Below are positions 40,347 to 48,026 of a stretch of DNA of 48,026 nucleotides, piece by piece. The stretch comes from PALSA-1006 sp037140475 (lineage in GTDB: Bacteria; Pseudomonadota; Gammaproteobacteria; Burkholderiales; Gallionellaceae). The position numbers were made by a program, and so were the translations under genes. The notes beneath the pieces were generated by a model. It did not search any database. It worked only from the letters and a program-made list of their open reading frames with translations, and was not told the DNA's origin. The number at the start of each line of letters is the position of its first letter. Position 1 is the first letter of the stretch. Location of the stretch: positions 1 through 48,026 of the forward strand of contig JBAXEJ010000012.1 of assembly GCA_037140475.1 (NCBI GenBank), given 5' to 3'.

Positions 40347-43261
40347 TAGTGCGCTCCTTTCTTACCTGATTTACCGGCAAACCACGCCAGCATGCCTTCT
40401 TTTCTCGGTTTCATCCCTGGTTGTGGCGTCATCGCTTCGAACTGAGGTGAAGTCTCTTTTGGCTCGTCTGCACTCGCTGGGTAAATCCGTACACGTACGT
40501 CGTACCAAGCGGCTTGGCCGGTGATCGGGTCAGAATTAGAGAAGCGTTTACCGCTATGGTTTGCGTCCAACTCTTCTGAGATCAGGTGATTCAACAAGAA
40601 GCCTTGCTGCGATTCGTTCGCCTCTTTGCTCAAGTTCCATGCACCGGATGCTTTACCGATCGCGTTCCATGTCCAAACTGAACCCGGCTCAACCGATTCA
40701 GAGTAACGGCACATGCAGCGCACCTTACCCCACTTCGATTCAATCCACATCCAACCGCCATCTTCAATACCCGCTTCTGCTGCTGTGCGTGAATTGACGA
40801 ACAGATAGTTGTAAGTGTGAATTTGACGTAACCATGCGTTTTGCGAATCCCACGAGTGATACATCGCCATTGGGCGCTGAGTGAGCGCGTTCAATGGGTA
40901 TTTAGCCAGATCGGTCTCATCGTTTTCCAATGGTGCATACCAGAATGGCAACGGATCAAAATACTTTTTCACGCGATCACGTAAATCATCAGGCGGTTGC
41001 TTACCTGGGCGCTTACCTTCCGCTGCCAAGCGGAATGCTTGTAATAATTCAGAATAAATATGAATCACCACTGGGTCATTCGTGGTGCGAATACCGGCTT
41101 GGTGCGACCAGTCCAAATATTCCTTATTCCAGTTACGCATGTATTGGCTGGAAAGCGGCAAATGGTATTGGTGGAAGCAACCGTTTTTCTCGTACATTTC
41201 CCACTGCTTCGGATTTGGCTCGCCGCGCATGGCTTTATCGCCATCTTTACCGCGCCATCCTGAAAGGAAACCAATACCAGAACCAGGCGCAGTTTCGTAA
41301 TTAATCACGAAGTCTGTGTAACCCTTGAACTTGCGACCACCTTCAGCGTTAGTGAAGGCAGGCAATTTGAGGCGGCCTGCCAACTCCACAATAACCTCTT
41401 GGAATGGCTTGCACTGACCTGTTGGCGGCAGCACTGGAATACGCACTGCATCCACTGGGCCGTCATATTCAGAGATCGGACGATCAAGCATCGACATCGT
41501 GTCGTGACGCTCTAGGTAAGTTGTATCAGGCAACACCAAGTCTGCGAACGCTGTTGTCTCTGATTGGAACGCATCGCACACGACCAAGAATGGAATCTTG
41601 TAGCCGCCATCTGCATTTTTATCGGTCAGCATCTTGCGCACTTCTGACGTATTCATGCTGGAGTTCCACGCCATGTTGGCCATGAACAACAACAGAGTGT
41701 CGATCGGATAAGGATCACCGCGCCATGCGTTAGTGATGGCGTTGTGCATCAAGCCGTGCACAGATAAGGGGAATTCCCATGAAAAGCCTTTGTCCAAACG
41801 TACCGGCTGACCGGCCGCATCAACGAACAAATCATCTGGATTCTCAGGCCAGCCGAGCGGCGCACCACCCAATGGGGTGTTTGGCTGCACAGCCTCAGGA
41901 CCTTTAGAAGGACGAATATTCGGCGGAATCGCACGCGGGTAAGGCGCTTTGTGGCGGAAGCCTCCGGGGGTGTCAATCGTGCCCAACATTGACATCAAAA
42001 TCGACAAAGCGCGAATCGTTTGGAAGCCGTTAGAGTGCGCTGCCAAGCCGCGCATCGCATGGAAAGCAACGGGGCTACCTTTAACGGTTTCATGCTCATT
42101 ACCCCAGCAATCTGTCCAAGGAATTTGCAATTCAATTTTTTGATCGCGCGCCACAAGGCCCATTTCATGAGCGAGGTGCTTGATCGTTGCTGCTGGAATA
42201 CCTGTGATTTTCTCTGCCCACTCTGGCGTGCACTCTGCCACGCGCTCTTTCAATAGCTGGAACGCAGGTTTAACCGGTGTGCCATCAGGCATTTTGAAGC
42301 TGCCGGAAAATTGTGGGTCAGCACCTTTGGTATGGTCAGCCACCGGCTTGTTAGTAACACGGTCCCACCAGAGGAAATTCAGCGGGCGAGAAGGATTGAT
42401 TTTGTCGCCTTCGGGGTTACGCACCATCATGCCGAATTCATTGCTATTCAGATCTTGGTTCACCAGTTGGCCAGAATTGGTGTATTGCGCCATGAATTCA
42501 CGGTCATACAAACCTAGCTCAATCAGCTCACGCATGATCGCCATCAGCAGCGCAGCATCCGTACCCGGCTTGATCGGAATCCATTCATCAGCCACCGCAG
42601 CATAGCCAGAACGCACGGGGTTAATCGCCACAAAGCGGCCACCGTTACGCTTAAATGTACCAATCGCGCTCTTCAAAGGATTGGAGTGATGGTCTTCGGC
42701 AGTCCCGATCATGTAGAACACTTTTGCGCGCTCCAAATCAGGGCCACCAAATTCCCAGAAGGAACCGCCAATGGTGTAAATCATGCCGGCCGCCATATTC
42801 ACGGAGCAGAAACCACCGTGCGCAGCGTAGTTAGGGGTACCAAATTGGCGAGCGAACATACCTGTTAGGGCTTGCATCTGGTCGCGACCTGTAAATAGGG
42901 CAAATTTCTTTGGGTCGGTAGCGCGCAGATGCGACAAGCGCTTTTCCAAAATATCGAAAGTTTCGTCCCAAGTAATTTCTTCGAACTGGTTGGCACCGCG
43001 CTCTGTACCTTCTTTACGACGCAAAGGCTTAGTCAGCCGAGCGGGCGAATACTGCTTCATAATGCCCGAGCCACCCTTGGCGCAAATCACGCCTTTATTC
43101 AGTGGATGATCAGGATTACCCTCGATGTAGCGCACCTCACCATCGCGTAAATGTACGCGGATGCCGCAACGGCAAGCGCACATGTAACAGGTGGTGGTAC
43201 GCATCTCAGTGGACGCAGAAGGTAGAGGTGAAGCTATAGGATCGTGTATTGGCGAGGACAT
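40346..43261 (-). CDS. soeA: SoeA, molybdenum subunit of cytoplasmic sulfite dehydrogenase
   Basis: A 971-residue molybdopterin oxidoreductase of the DMSO reductase family. C25, C28, C32 and C60 (CYMCACRC...C) bind an N-terminal 4Fe-4S cluster, and a large bis-MGD fold follows. There is no twin-arginine signal, which fits the cytoplasmic SoeABC type. It oxidises sulfite to sulfate, the last step after DsrAB. It is the first gene of soeABC. A palindrome at 43392-43407 lies 131 bases upstream, shared with the divergent kinase gene. Confidence 0.96.
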   Translation of the reverse strand: MSSPIHDPIASPLPSASTEMRTTTCYMCACRCGIRVHLRDGEVRYIEGNPDHPLNKGVICAKGGSGIMKQYSPARLTKPLRRKEGTERGANQFEEITWDETFDILEKRLSHLRATDPKKFALFTGRDQMQALTGMFARQFGTPNYAAHGGFCSVNMAAGMIYTIGGSFWEFGGPDLERAKVFYMIGTAEDHHSNPLKSAIGTFKRNGGRFVAINPVRSGYAAVADEWIPIKPGTDAALLMAIMRELIELGLYDREFMAQYTNSGQLVNQDLNSNEFGMMVRNPEGDKINPSRPLNFLWWDRVTNKPVADHTKGADPQFSGSFKMPDGTPVKPAFQLLKERVAECTPEWAEKITGIPAATIKHLAHEMGLVARDQKIELQIPWTDCWGNEHETVKGSPVAFHAMRGLAAHSNGFQTIRALSILMSMLGTIDTPGGFRHKAPYPRAIPPNIRPSKGPEAVQPNTPLGGAPLGWPENPDDLFVDAAGQPVRLDKGFSWEFPLSVHGLMHNAITNAWRGDPYPIDTLLLFMANMAWNSSMNTSEVRKMLTDKNADGGYKIPFLVVCDAFQSETTAFADLVLPDTTYLERHDTMSMLDRPISEYDGPVDAVRIPVLPPTGQCKPFQEVIVELAGRLKLPAFTNAEGGRKFKGYTDFVINYETAPGSGIGFLSGWRGKDGDKAMRGEPNPKQWEMYEKNGCFHQYHLPLSSQYMRNWNKEYLDWSHQAGIRTTNDPVVIHIYSELLQAFRLAAEGKRPGKQPPDDLRDRVKKYFDPLPFWYAPLENDETDLAKYPLNALTQRPMAMYHSWDSQNAWLRQIHTYNYLFVNSRTAAEAGIEDGGWMWIESKWGKVRCMCRYSESVEPGSVWTWNAIGKASGAWNLSKEANESQQGFLLNHLISEELDANHSGKRFSNSDPITGQAAWYDVRVRIYPASADEPKETSPQFEAMTPQPGMKPRKEGMLAWFAGKSGKKGAH

Positions 43262-43391
43262 ATATCGTTCTTATCGGTTTTTATAATAAGGTTTTTTCAC
43301 ATCGAAAACTGCTGACGTGCGCGCTTTTTGAGGGTCGTATTAGGCGGAATTCATCAACCTAGTGTCTATAACTATATCAGGCAAGGCTAAG

Positions 43392-43407
43392 TAACCCTAT
43401 CGGGTTA
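43392..43407. promoter_or_regulatory. Candidate NarL-like 7-2-7 operator between soeA and the kinase
   Basis: TAACCCT-AT-CGGGTTA, with perfect six-base arms TAACCC/GGGTTA and a 7-2-7 layout. This is the best of the three similar palindromes in the window. It lies between divergent genes (soeA minus and kinase plus), so it could act on both. Confidence 0.5.
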
Positions 43408-43443
43408 TATTCATAATTTTTTTACTGTCAATGTTGACCTTTA

Positions 43444-43463
43444 AGGGGTATTCGACTTACCCT
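43444..43463. promoter_or_regulatory. Outward-facing NarL-like half-site pair near the kinase start
   Basis: AGGGGTA (43444-43450; its reverse complement fits the NarL heptamer TACYYMT) and TTACCCT (43457-43463), six bases apart, just ahead of the kinase start. It matches the pair at 15815-15835 near dsrA. It could give autoregulation of the two-component system. Confidence 0.35.
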
Positions 43464-43483
43464 GCAGACTGCTAAATAAAAAT

Positions 43484-44737
43484 TTGAGTTTCTCCGCGCG
43501 CATGCAGAAACAGATATTCCCAATCGAAGAAGATATCGAACCCCGTGGTTTTTCATGGGTGCGCGAGCCAGATTTTACCCCTCCCGGAGACGACGGTGGT
43601 GTTGACGCATGCCTAGCTCATGAGTTTTCGCTTCCTCGCGGAGGCGACTTAAAATCACTGCTTGAAGTTTTTCTCGAGAATATCGTCAATACAGTAAACG
43701 CGACGGCGGGCATCGTGCAACTCACGCCACCGGATGGGCGCGATCTAAAAATAATTAGCTCCACTGGGGTTTCCTTAGCGCTGCAAACAGAGGCAGAAAA
43801 CTGCATCGAAATGAATTGCGTCACAAAACAAGCGACCCCAAAGCACCCACATATTCAGTTAGCGGATCTTCGTAGTCGCAATTTGTCCCCACATGCACGA
43901 TGTGATACCTGTCGCTTCGTATCAAGAATCTCTGCGCAACTTGACGCGAGCAATACCACCCTTCCCCCTCTTGGCACCTTGACGCTATTTTTTGATCAAG
44001 ACGCGAAAATTACACTCCAAACACTGGACACGATTGCCGCTTTTGCAAAGATTTTGAACAGCACGATCGAGCATATTCAGATCAATCGTGAGGCCAAACG
44101 TGTGGAGCTACTAAAAGAGCGCGTTGAAATCGCCAACGACATTCATGACTCGGTCGCACAAACACTGACCTACGCACGCATGAAGATCAGCTTGCTACGC
44201 GGAGCCATCCCCTCTGATATTGAACGTGCAAAAAAATATATTAATGATTTGGACGACGCACTAGATATTGGACAAAGAAATACGCGTAAACTAATTACTG
44301 ATCATCGCTGCGAGCTAAACCACAGCGGACTTCCTGCCGCATTGCACGATTTAATCAACGAATTTCATTCTCACCACTCAATCGCAATTGAGTATCACAA
44401 TCATTTAATAGATCTTGAATTGCCTCTTGAATACGAGATACAGGTGTACCACATAGTGCTAGAAGCGTTGACCAATATTGCGCGACATTCTGGCGCTAGC
44501 CATGCGCGCTTGTTTGTTGAGCAGCGCTTTGGTTATTACGTTTTTACCATTGAAGACAATGGCAGTGGCGCATGTACCTTTACCCCTGTGGAAGGGCATT
44601 ACGGCATGAAAATCATGCAGGAGCGAGCCACTCGGATAGGCGGTAAAATTGACGTCAGGAGCACTGCGGGCCTAGGCACGCAGGTGCAATTATTTTTCAC
44701 CCAACCATCGTTAGACGGGAACACCCTTAATGAGTGA
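43484..44737 (+). CDS. Cytoplasmic NarX-like sensor histidine kinase with cysteine cluster
   Basis: A 417-residue kinase without membrane segments. Residues about 55-200 form a GAF-like sensor region with C107, C112 (CIEMNC) and C140, C143 (CDTC), a set that could bind an Fe-S cluster or metal and recalls the cysteine cluster in the NarX central module. HisKA_3 has phospho-acceptor H221 (IANDIHDSVAQTL), and the HATPase has N331 and DNGSG (358-362). TTG 43484 or ATG 43502 could be the start; neither has a clear ribosome-binding site. It overlaps the regulator gene by eight bases. A redox or sulfur signal is likely but inferred. Confidence 0.87.
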   Translation: MSFSARMQKQIFPIEEDIEPRGFSWVREPDFTPPGDDGGVDACLAHEFSLPRGGDLKSLLEVFLENIVNTVNATAGIVQLTPPDGRDLKIISSTGVSLALQTEAENCIEMNCVTKQATPKHPHIQLADLRSRNLSPHARCDTCRFVSRISAQLDASNTTLPPLGTLTLFFDQDAKITLQTLDTIAAFAKILNSTIEHIQINREAKRVELLKERVEIANDIHDSVAQTLTYARMKISLLRGAIPSDIERAKKYINDLDDALDIGQRNTRKLITDHRCELNHSGLPAALHDLINEFHSHHSIAIEYHNHLIDLELPLEYEIQVYHIVLEALTNIARHSGASHARLFVEQRFGYYVFTIEDNGSGACTFTPVEGHYGMKIMQERATRIGGKIDVRSTAGLGTQVQLFFTQPSLDGNTLNE

Positions 44738-45407
44738 CAAGCTAAAAGTAGTACTGGTAGATGATCAAGGTTTGTGCCGGCGCGGGCTCAGCGAGCTATT
44801 GATACATGCCTATGATTTCACCGTACTCGGCGCGACGGACAACATCGACGAGCTGCGCACATTACTCGAACTCAAGCCCGATTTGTTCATCATTGATCTA
44901 CGCATGAAGCCGATGGATGGCATCTCTATGTTGCAGCAACTACGCAAAGATGGTTACAACACACCTGCCATCATGCTCACCATGAGCGACTCTGAAGTTG
45001 ACTTAAAGAATGCTATTCGCGCCGGCGTTCGCGGCTATTTACTCAAAGATATGGCGCCAGATGAAGTGGTTGATGCGATTCGTCGTGTTGCGGGTGGTGA
45101 ATTAGTCGTTGCCCCCACCATGACCATCAAAATGATTGAAATGCTTCGTGATGGCGACACCGAGCAGGAACCAAAAAATTCGCTCAAATTGCTCACAGAC
45201 CGTGAGCGCGAAATCTTGCAACTTCTCTCGCGCGGCGAAAGCAATAAAGCCATCGCGATGAACTTAAAAATCAGCTATGACACAGTAAAGCAGCATGTGC
45301 GTCATATTTTAAACAAGCTCAATCTTTCTTCACGCGTAAAAGCCGCAGTTTTATTTACTCAAGAGCAGAATGGAACGCATAACGACACGCCTCCTTCTAA
45401 TTCATAA
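44730..45407 (+). CDS. NarL-family response regulator
   Basis: A 225-residue regulator: receiver domain (VVLVDDQGLCRRGLSELL; D56 in IIDLRM; K104-like in LLKDM) and a LuxR/NarL helix-turn-helix (LTDREREILQLLSRGESNKAIA, then VKQHVRHILNKLNLSSRVKAAV), very like E. coli NarL in the DNA-recognition helix region. This makes the 7-2-7 palindromes near dsrA, tusA and soeA good candidate sites. It is coupled to the kinase gene by an eight-base overlap. Confidence 0.92.
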   Translation: MSDKLKVVLVDDQGLCRRGLSELLIHAYDFTVLGATDNIDELRTLLELKPDLFIIDLRMKPMDGISMLQQLRKDGYNTPAIMLTMSDSEVDLKNAIRAGVRGYLLKDMAPDEVVDAIRRVAGGELVVAPTMTIKMIEMLRDGDTEQEPKNSLKLLTDREREILQLLSRGESNKAIAMNLKISYDTVKQHVRHILNKLNLSSRVKAAVLFTQEQNGTHNDTPPSNS

Positions 45408-45462
45408 CCTAATTTTCACTTTAGAGTAGCCTTACATAACCCGAAATAGCTATAGACGTAAC

Positions 45463-45527
45463 AATGGCGGATTGCGCCTAATAGTGAAGTTATAAAGCGT
45501 GATTGGCGGATTGCTCTTAATCTTAAA
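45463..45527. repeat. Direct repeat in the sqr promoter region
   Basis: Two copies of an imperfect 26-base unit sharing TGGCGGATTGC (45465-45475 and 45504-45514) then a similar TAAT-rich tail, 39 bases apart. It lies 110-175 bases upstream of sqr in the 231-base gap after the regulator gene, so it may be a regulatory site for sqr. A TAACCCG half-site (45437-45443) lies just before it. Confidence 0.6.
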
Positions 45528-45638
45528 TAGGCGCGGGTTTTATTCAGGCATCATCACTGAAATACCGAAAACCGATCAGCCACACAGGTTAAAGAAAAGC
45601 TCCATCTAAAAATTTAACAACAACACATAGGAAAAAAT

Positions 45639-46910
45639 ATGGCACACATCGTAATCATGGGAGCAGGTATCGGCGGCATGCCCGCAGCCTACGAAATGCG
45701 CGCAAAGGTCGACAAGAAACACAGCGTAACCGTTGTTTCTAACAGCGAAAACTTTCATTTCGTTCCCTCCAATCCTTGGGTGGGCGTGAAGTGGCGCGAA
45801 CGCAAGCAAATCGAGTTTCCGGTACGGAGCTACCTAGAGAAAAAAGGTATCAACTTTATTTCTACTGGCGTTAAACGTGTTCATCCTGAAAAAAATCAAC
45901 TTGAATTAAACGATGGGGCTAACCTTGATTACGATTACCTCGTGATTGCCACAGGCCCTAAACTGGCTTTTGATGAAGTTGAAGGCCTCGGCCCTCACGG
46001 CGGCCACACCCACTCAGTGTGCCACGTTGATCACGCGATGAAGTCTCATGATGAGTGGGAAAACTTCTGTAAGAACCCAGGCCCAATCGTAGTTGGCGCT
46101 GTGCAAGGCGCATCCTGCTACGGCCCTGCCTATGAATACGCTTTCATCATGGACACCGACCTGCGTAAACGCAAAATTCGCACTAAAGTTCCAATGACTT
46201 TTGTAACAGCCGAGCCTTACATCGGCCACCTCGGCTTAGGTGGCGTAGGTGACTCCAAAGGTATTCTCGAGTCAGGTATGCGCGACAAAGGTATCAAGTG
46301 GATTTGCAATGCAAAAGTAAGCAAAGTTGAAGCTGGGAAAATGTTCGTTACTGAACACGATGACATGGGTGTTGAGAAAAAACAGCATGAGTTGCCATTT
46401 AGCTACAGCATGATGTTGCCGGCTTTCAAAGGCGTTGATGCTGTGTTTGGCATTGAGGGCCTGACCCAAGCACGCGGCTTTATCATTGTTGACAAATACC
46501 AGCGCAACCCTAAGTACAAAAATGTCTTCGCTGTTGGCGTCTGTGTCGCAATTCCACCTGTTGAACCTACACCTATTCCCGTCGGCACACCAAAAACCGG
46601 CTACATGATCGAGTCAATGGTTACTGCAACCGTTCACAACATCAATGCGGACCTAACCAACACACCTGCAGATACTGAGGCAACTTGGAACGCGGTTTGT
46701 CTAGCTGACTTCGGCGATGGCGGAGTCGCATTCGTGGCTATTCCACAGATTCCACCTCGCAATGTGAACTGGTTCTCTGAAGGCAAGTGGGTTCATCTCG
46801 CGAAGGTTGCATTCGAGAAATACTTTATACGTAAGATGAAGAAAGGCACTTCTGAGCCATTCTACGAAGGTAGTATTTTGAGAATGATGGGCATTGAAAA
46901 ACTGAAATAA
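45639..46910 (+). CDS. sqr: Sulfide:quinone oxidoreductase, type I
   Basis: A 423-residue flavoprotein. The FAD motif VIMGAGIGGMPAAYEM is at 5-20. The three redox cysteines are at C128 (SVCHVDHA), C160 (GASCYGPAYEY) and C354 (AVCLADFGDGG), the places found in type I SQR such as that of Acidithiobacillus. A C-terminal amphipathic end (AKVAFEKYFIRKMKKG) suits membrane-surface binding. It oxidises sulfide to polysulfide or sulfane sulfur and reduces quinone. It has no signal peptide. It is a separate unit with an upstream repeat and a terminator at 46926. Confidence 0.95.
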   Translation: MAHIVIMGAGIGGMPAAYEMRAKVDKKHSVTVVSNSENFHFVPSNPWVGVKWRERKQIEFPVRSYLEKKGINFISTGVKRVHPEKNQLELNDGANLDYDYLVIATGPKLAFDEVEGLGPHGGHTHSVCHVDHAMKSHDEWENFCKNPGPIVVGAVQGASCYGPAYEYAFIMDTDLRKRKIRTKVPMTFVTAEPYIGHLGLGGVGDSKGILESGMRDKGIKWICNAKVSKVEAGKMFVTEHDDMGVEKKQHELPFSYSMMLPAFKGVDAVFGIEGLTQARGFIIVDKYQRNPKYKNVFAVGVCVAIPPVEPTPIPVGTPKTGYMIESMVTATVHNINADLTNTPADTEATWNAVCLADFGDGGVAFVAIPQIPPRNVNWFSEGKWVHLAKVAFEKYFIRKMKKGTSEPFYEGSILRMMGIEKLK

Positions 46911-46925
46911 GTTTTGGCTCAACAC

Positions 46926-46957
46926 AAGCCCCCGACTTAACTGATCGGGGGCTTTTT
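46926..46957 (+). terminator. Intrinsic terminator of sqr
   Basis: AAGCCCCCGA-cttaactga-TCGGGGGCTTTTT, 16 bases after the sqr stop: a strong GC stem followed by T residues. Confidence 0.92.
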
Positions 46958-47006
46958 CATTTACACTCATGCGAAATTAATTTCTGCATCTCATAAAGGA
47001 AAAAAC

Positions 47007-47591
47007 ATGCAACTCGACACCAGTAGCTTAGATCTCATTTTTCGCAATGCGCGTAGCCACAACGGCTGGCTAAATAAACCTGTTAGTGACGAACAGCTAC
47101 GTCAGATTTATGACTTAATGAAATGGGCCCCAACCAGCGCCAATTCCAGTCCCGCTCGTATTCTGTTTATTAAGAGTGCTGAGGCTAAACAGCGATTACT
47201 CCCAACAATGCTGCCTGGCAACACCGAAAAAACACTCAGTGCGCCGGTTACCGCAATTATTGCGCAGGATCATGAGTTCTACGAAAAATTACCGGCCCTA
47301 TTTCCTCATGCTGATGCCCGATCTTGGTTTGTAGGCAACCAAGCGCTCATTGACGCCACTGCATTTCGCAATAGCTCGCTACAGGGTGCTTATCTGTTGC
47401 TTGCAGTGCGCGCACTCGGTTTAGATGCGGGCCCCATGTCTGGCTTTGACAGCGCACAAGTCGATCAAGAATTTTTTGCCGGAACGAAAATTAAATCTAA
47501 CTTTATGATCAACATCGGCTATGGCGATGCAAGCAAACTTTTTTCGCGTGGCCCTCGCTTATCTTTTGATGAAGCCGCACAGATTTTGTAA
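47007..47591 (+). CDS. Nitroreductase-family protein, RutE/HadB-like
   Basis: A 194-residue FMN-dependent nitroreductase. It is very like E. coli RutE (malonic semialdehyde reductase): FRNARSHNGW, PVSDEQLRQIYDLMKWAPTSANSSPARI, FPHADARSWF, FRNSSLQGAYLLLAVRALGLDAGPMSGFD, INIGYGD. It has an AAAGGAAAAAAC ribosome-binding site before the ATG. It shows no link to sulfur genes; a general NAD(P)H-dependent reductase role is likely. No other rut genes are in the window. Confidence 0.9.
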   Translation: MQLDTSSLDLIFRNARSHNGWLNKPVSDEQLRQIYDLMKWAPTSANSSPARILFIKSAEAKQRLLPTMLPGNTEKTLSAPVTAIIAQDHEFYEKLPALFPHADARSWFVGNQALIDATAFRNSSLQGAYLLLAVRALGLDAGPMSGFDSAQVDQEFFAGTKIKSNFMINIGYGDASKLFSRGPRLSFDEAAQIL

Positions 47592-47593
47592 GC

Positions 47594-47621
47594 AAAAAAA
47601 AGGGCGACCTTGCGATCGCCC
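47594..47621 (-). terminator. Hairpin with T run on the minus strand
   Basis: GGGCGA-ccttgcga-TCGCCC (47602-47621), with eight A residues just before it on the plus strand (47594-47601), so on the minus strand the stem is followed by a T run. It may stop minus-strand read-through from the tRNA side into the nitroreductase gene. Confidence 0.6.
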
Positions 47622-47915
47622 AGAATAGGAGGAGAGTAGGAAGAACGAGTACTTCACTCGAGGTTCTAACACCCAACCCGAATTTTATAGAGCCATCTTG
47701 ACGCTCACAATATGCCAAATGGCCTAGGAAGTTTCTGACTTAAGGCGGCAATTTCCAAACTGATTTAAATCGGCACAAATAAAAAACCTGCTTATAGACT
47801 AATGCTCGATCGTGGGGAGCGCTAATCGGTAAGGGTGGAAATATAAAAGCAAAGCAAGAATGCCTGCCGATTCATTTCAAGTACTTACTTTTTGCTTGCA
47901 TGCGACAAAAATGAA

Positions 47916-47941
47916 AAAGGCTTACATTTCTGTAAGCCTTT
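47916..47941 (-). terminator. Terminator of the tRNA-Lys gene
   Basis: AAAGGCTTACA-tttc-TGTAAGCCTTT, then a T-rich stretch on the minus strand, 9 bases past the CCA end of the tRNA. Confidence 0.85.
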
Positions 47942-47949
47942 GATAATAC

Positions 47950-48025
47950 TGGTAGGACGAGCGAGATTCGAACTCGCGACCAACGGATTAAAAGTCCGCT
48001 GCTCTACCGGCTGAGCTATCGTCCC
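47950..48025 (-). tRNA. tRNA-Lys (anticodon TTT)
   Basis: On the minus strand the 76 bases form a full cloverleaf: acceptor GGGACGA pairing with TCGTCCT (the first pair is G-T), D-arm with AGCTCAGCCGGTAGAGC, anticodon loop CTTTTAA (anticodon TTT), TTCGAAT T-loop, and encoded CCA. Its 5' end lies one base from the window edge. Confidence 0.97.
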
Positions 48026-48026
48026 A

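Larger units (their letters stand above)
47592..47949. other. Intergenic region of 358 bases with hairpins and no gene recognised
   Basis: It holds a minus-strand terminator-like hairpin (47594-47621), a GGAGGAGAG stretch, a hairpin AGAACGAGT-acttc-ACTC-gag-GTTCT (47642-47667), and the tRNA terminator (47916-47941). The minus-strand frame at 47509-47718 overlaps the nitroreductase gene and shows no family pattern. A small RNA is possible but not supported further. Confidence 0.5.

Noticed and set aside
42180..42605. 141-codon open frame on the plus strand
   Set aside because: It is antisense to soeA, whose reading frame is full-length and has clear motifs.
47950..48025. Integration site (att) at the tRNA-Lys gene
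   Set aside because: No integrase gene or repeat of the tRNA 3' end was seen in the window; the 5' end lies at the edge, so the far side cannot be judged.

Overview
The window looks like a chromosomal segment of a chemolithotrophic sulfur-oxidising proteobacterium. The most likely group is a betaproteobacterium of the Nitrosomonadales / Sulfuricellaceae / Gallionellaceae type. That placement rests on gene content and moderate base composition, not on a phylogenetic marker. Within 48 kb it carries almost a whole pathway from reduced sulfur to sulfate: reverse dissimilatory sulfite reductase (dsr), a sox operon without soxCD, cytoplasmic sulfite dehydrogenase (soeABC), a type I sulfide:quinone oxidoreductase, and sulfur-carrier proteins (TusA, DsrE2, DsrEFH, DsrC).

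Layout. Positions 1-182 hold the start of an unknown exported protein. Positions 318-15749 (minus strand) hold one long operon: dsrA-B-E-F-H-C-M-K-L-J-O-P-N, a DUF4202 gene, cysG, and an unusual ferredoxin/flavin reductase with an N-terminal helical extension. Divergent from dsrA, 16037-19275 (plus) is a tightly packed accessory operon: an unrecognised 89-residue protein, a Cas6/Cmx6-like RAMP protein with no CRISPR array in the window, a DsrC-like protein without its cysteines (RspA type), a tandem TusA, an unrecognised helical protein, and a TauD/TfdA-type dioxygenase. An MCP (19396-20583) and a SoxH-like metallohydrolase (20683-21588) follow.

Positions 21708-26487 (minus) are soxYZAXB plus a DUF302 gene. 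Upstream of them lies a TtrSR-like two-component system (26680-29056). Next come a FadL-type porin, dsrE2, tusA, a ChrA-family transporter and a SulP permease (29219-34600, all minus). modAB without modC follows on the plus strand. Then come a gamma-carbonic-anhydrase-like protein overlapping a second SulP permease, and soeCBA (36245-43261, minus). A NarX/NarL-like two-component system with a cysteine cluster and no membrane segment lies divergent from soeA. sqr, a RutE-like nitroreductase and a tRNA-Lys close the window.

How it fits together. SQR and Sox feed sulfane sulfur through TusA/DsrE2/DsrEFH to DsrC. DsrAB with DsrL and DsrMKJOP turn it into sulfite, and SoeABC makes sulfate. CysG and DsrN supply siro(heme)amide, and ModAB helps supply Mo for SoeA. 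The SulP/ChrA transporters probably move sulfate, sulfite or bicarbonate. Imperfect palindromes of the form TAACCC-N4-GGGTTA lie in front of dsrA, tusA and soeA/kinase, and have the 7-2-7 layout of NarL sites. I infer that the NarL-like regulator encoded here co-regulates these units. I also regard the divergent Cas6-like/RspA/TusA2/TauD operon as the most likely undescribed accessory system.
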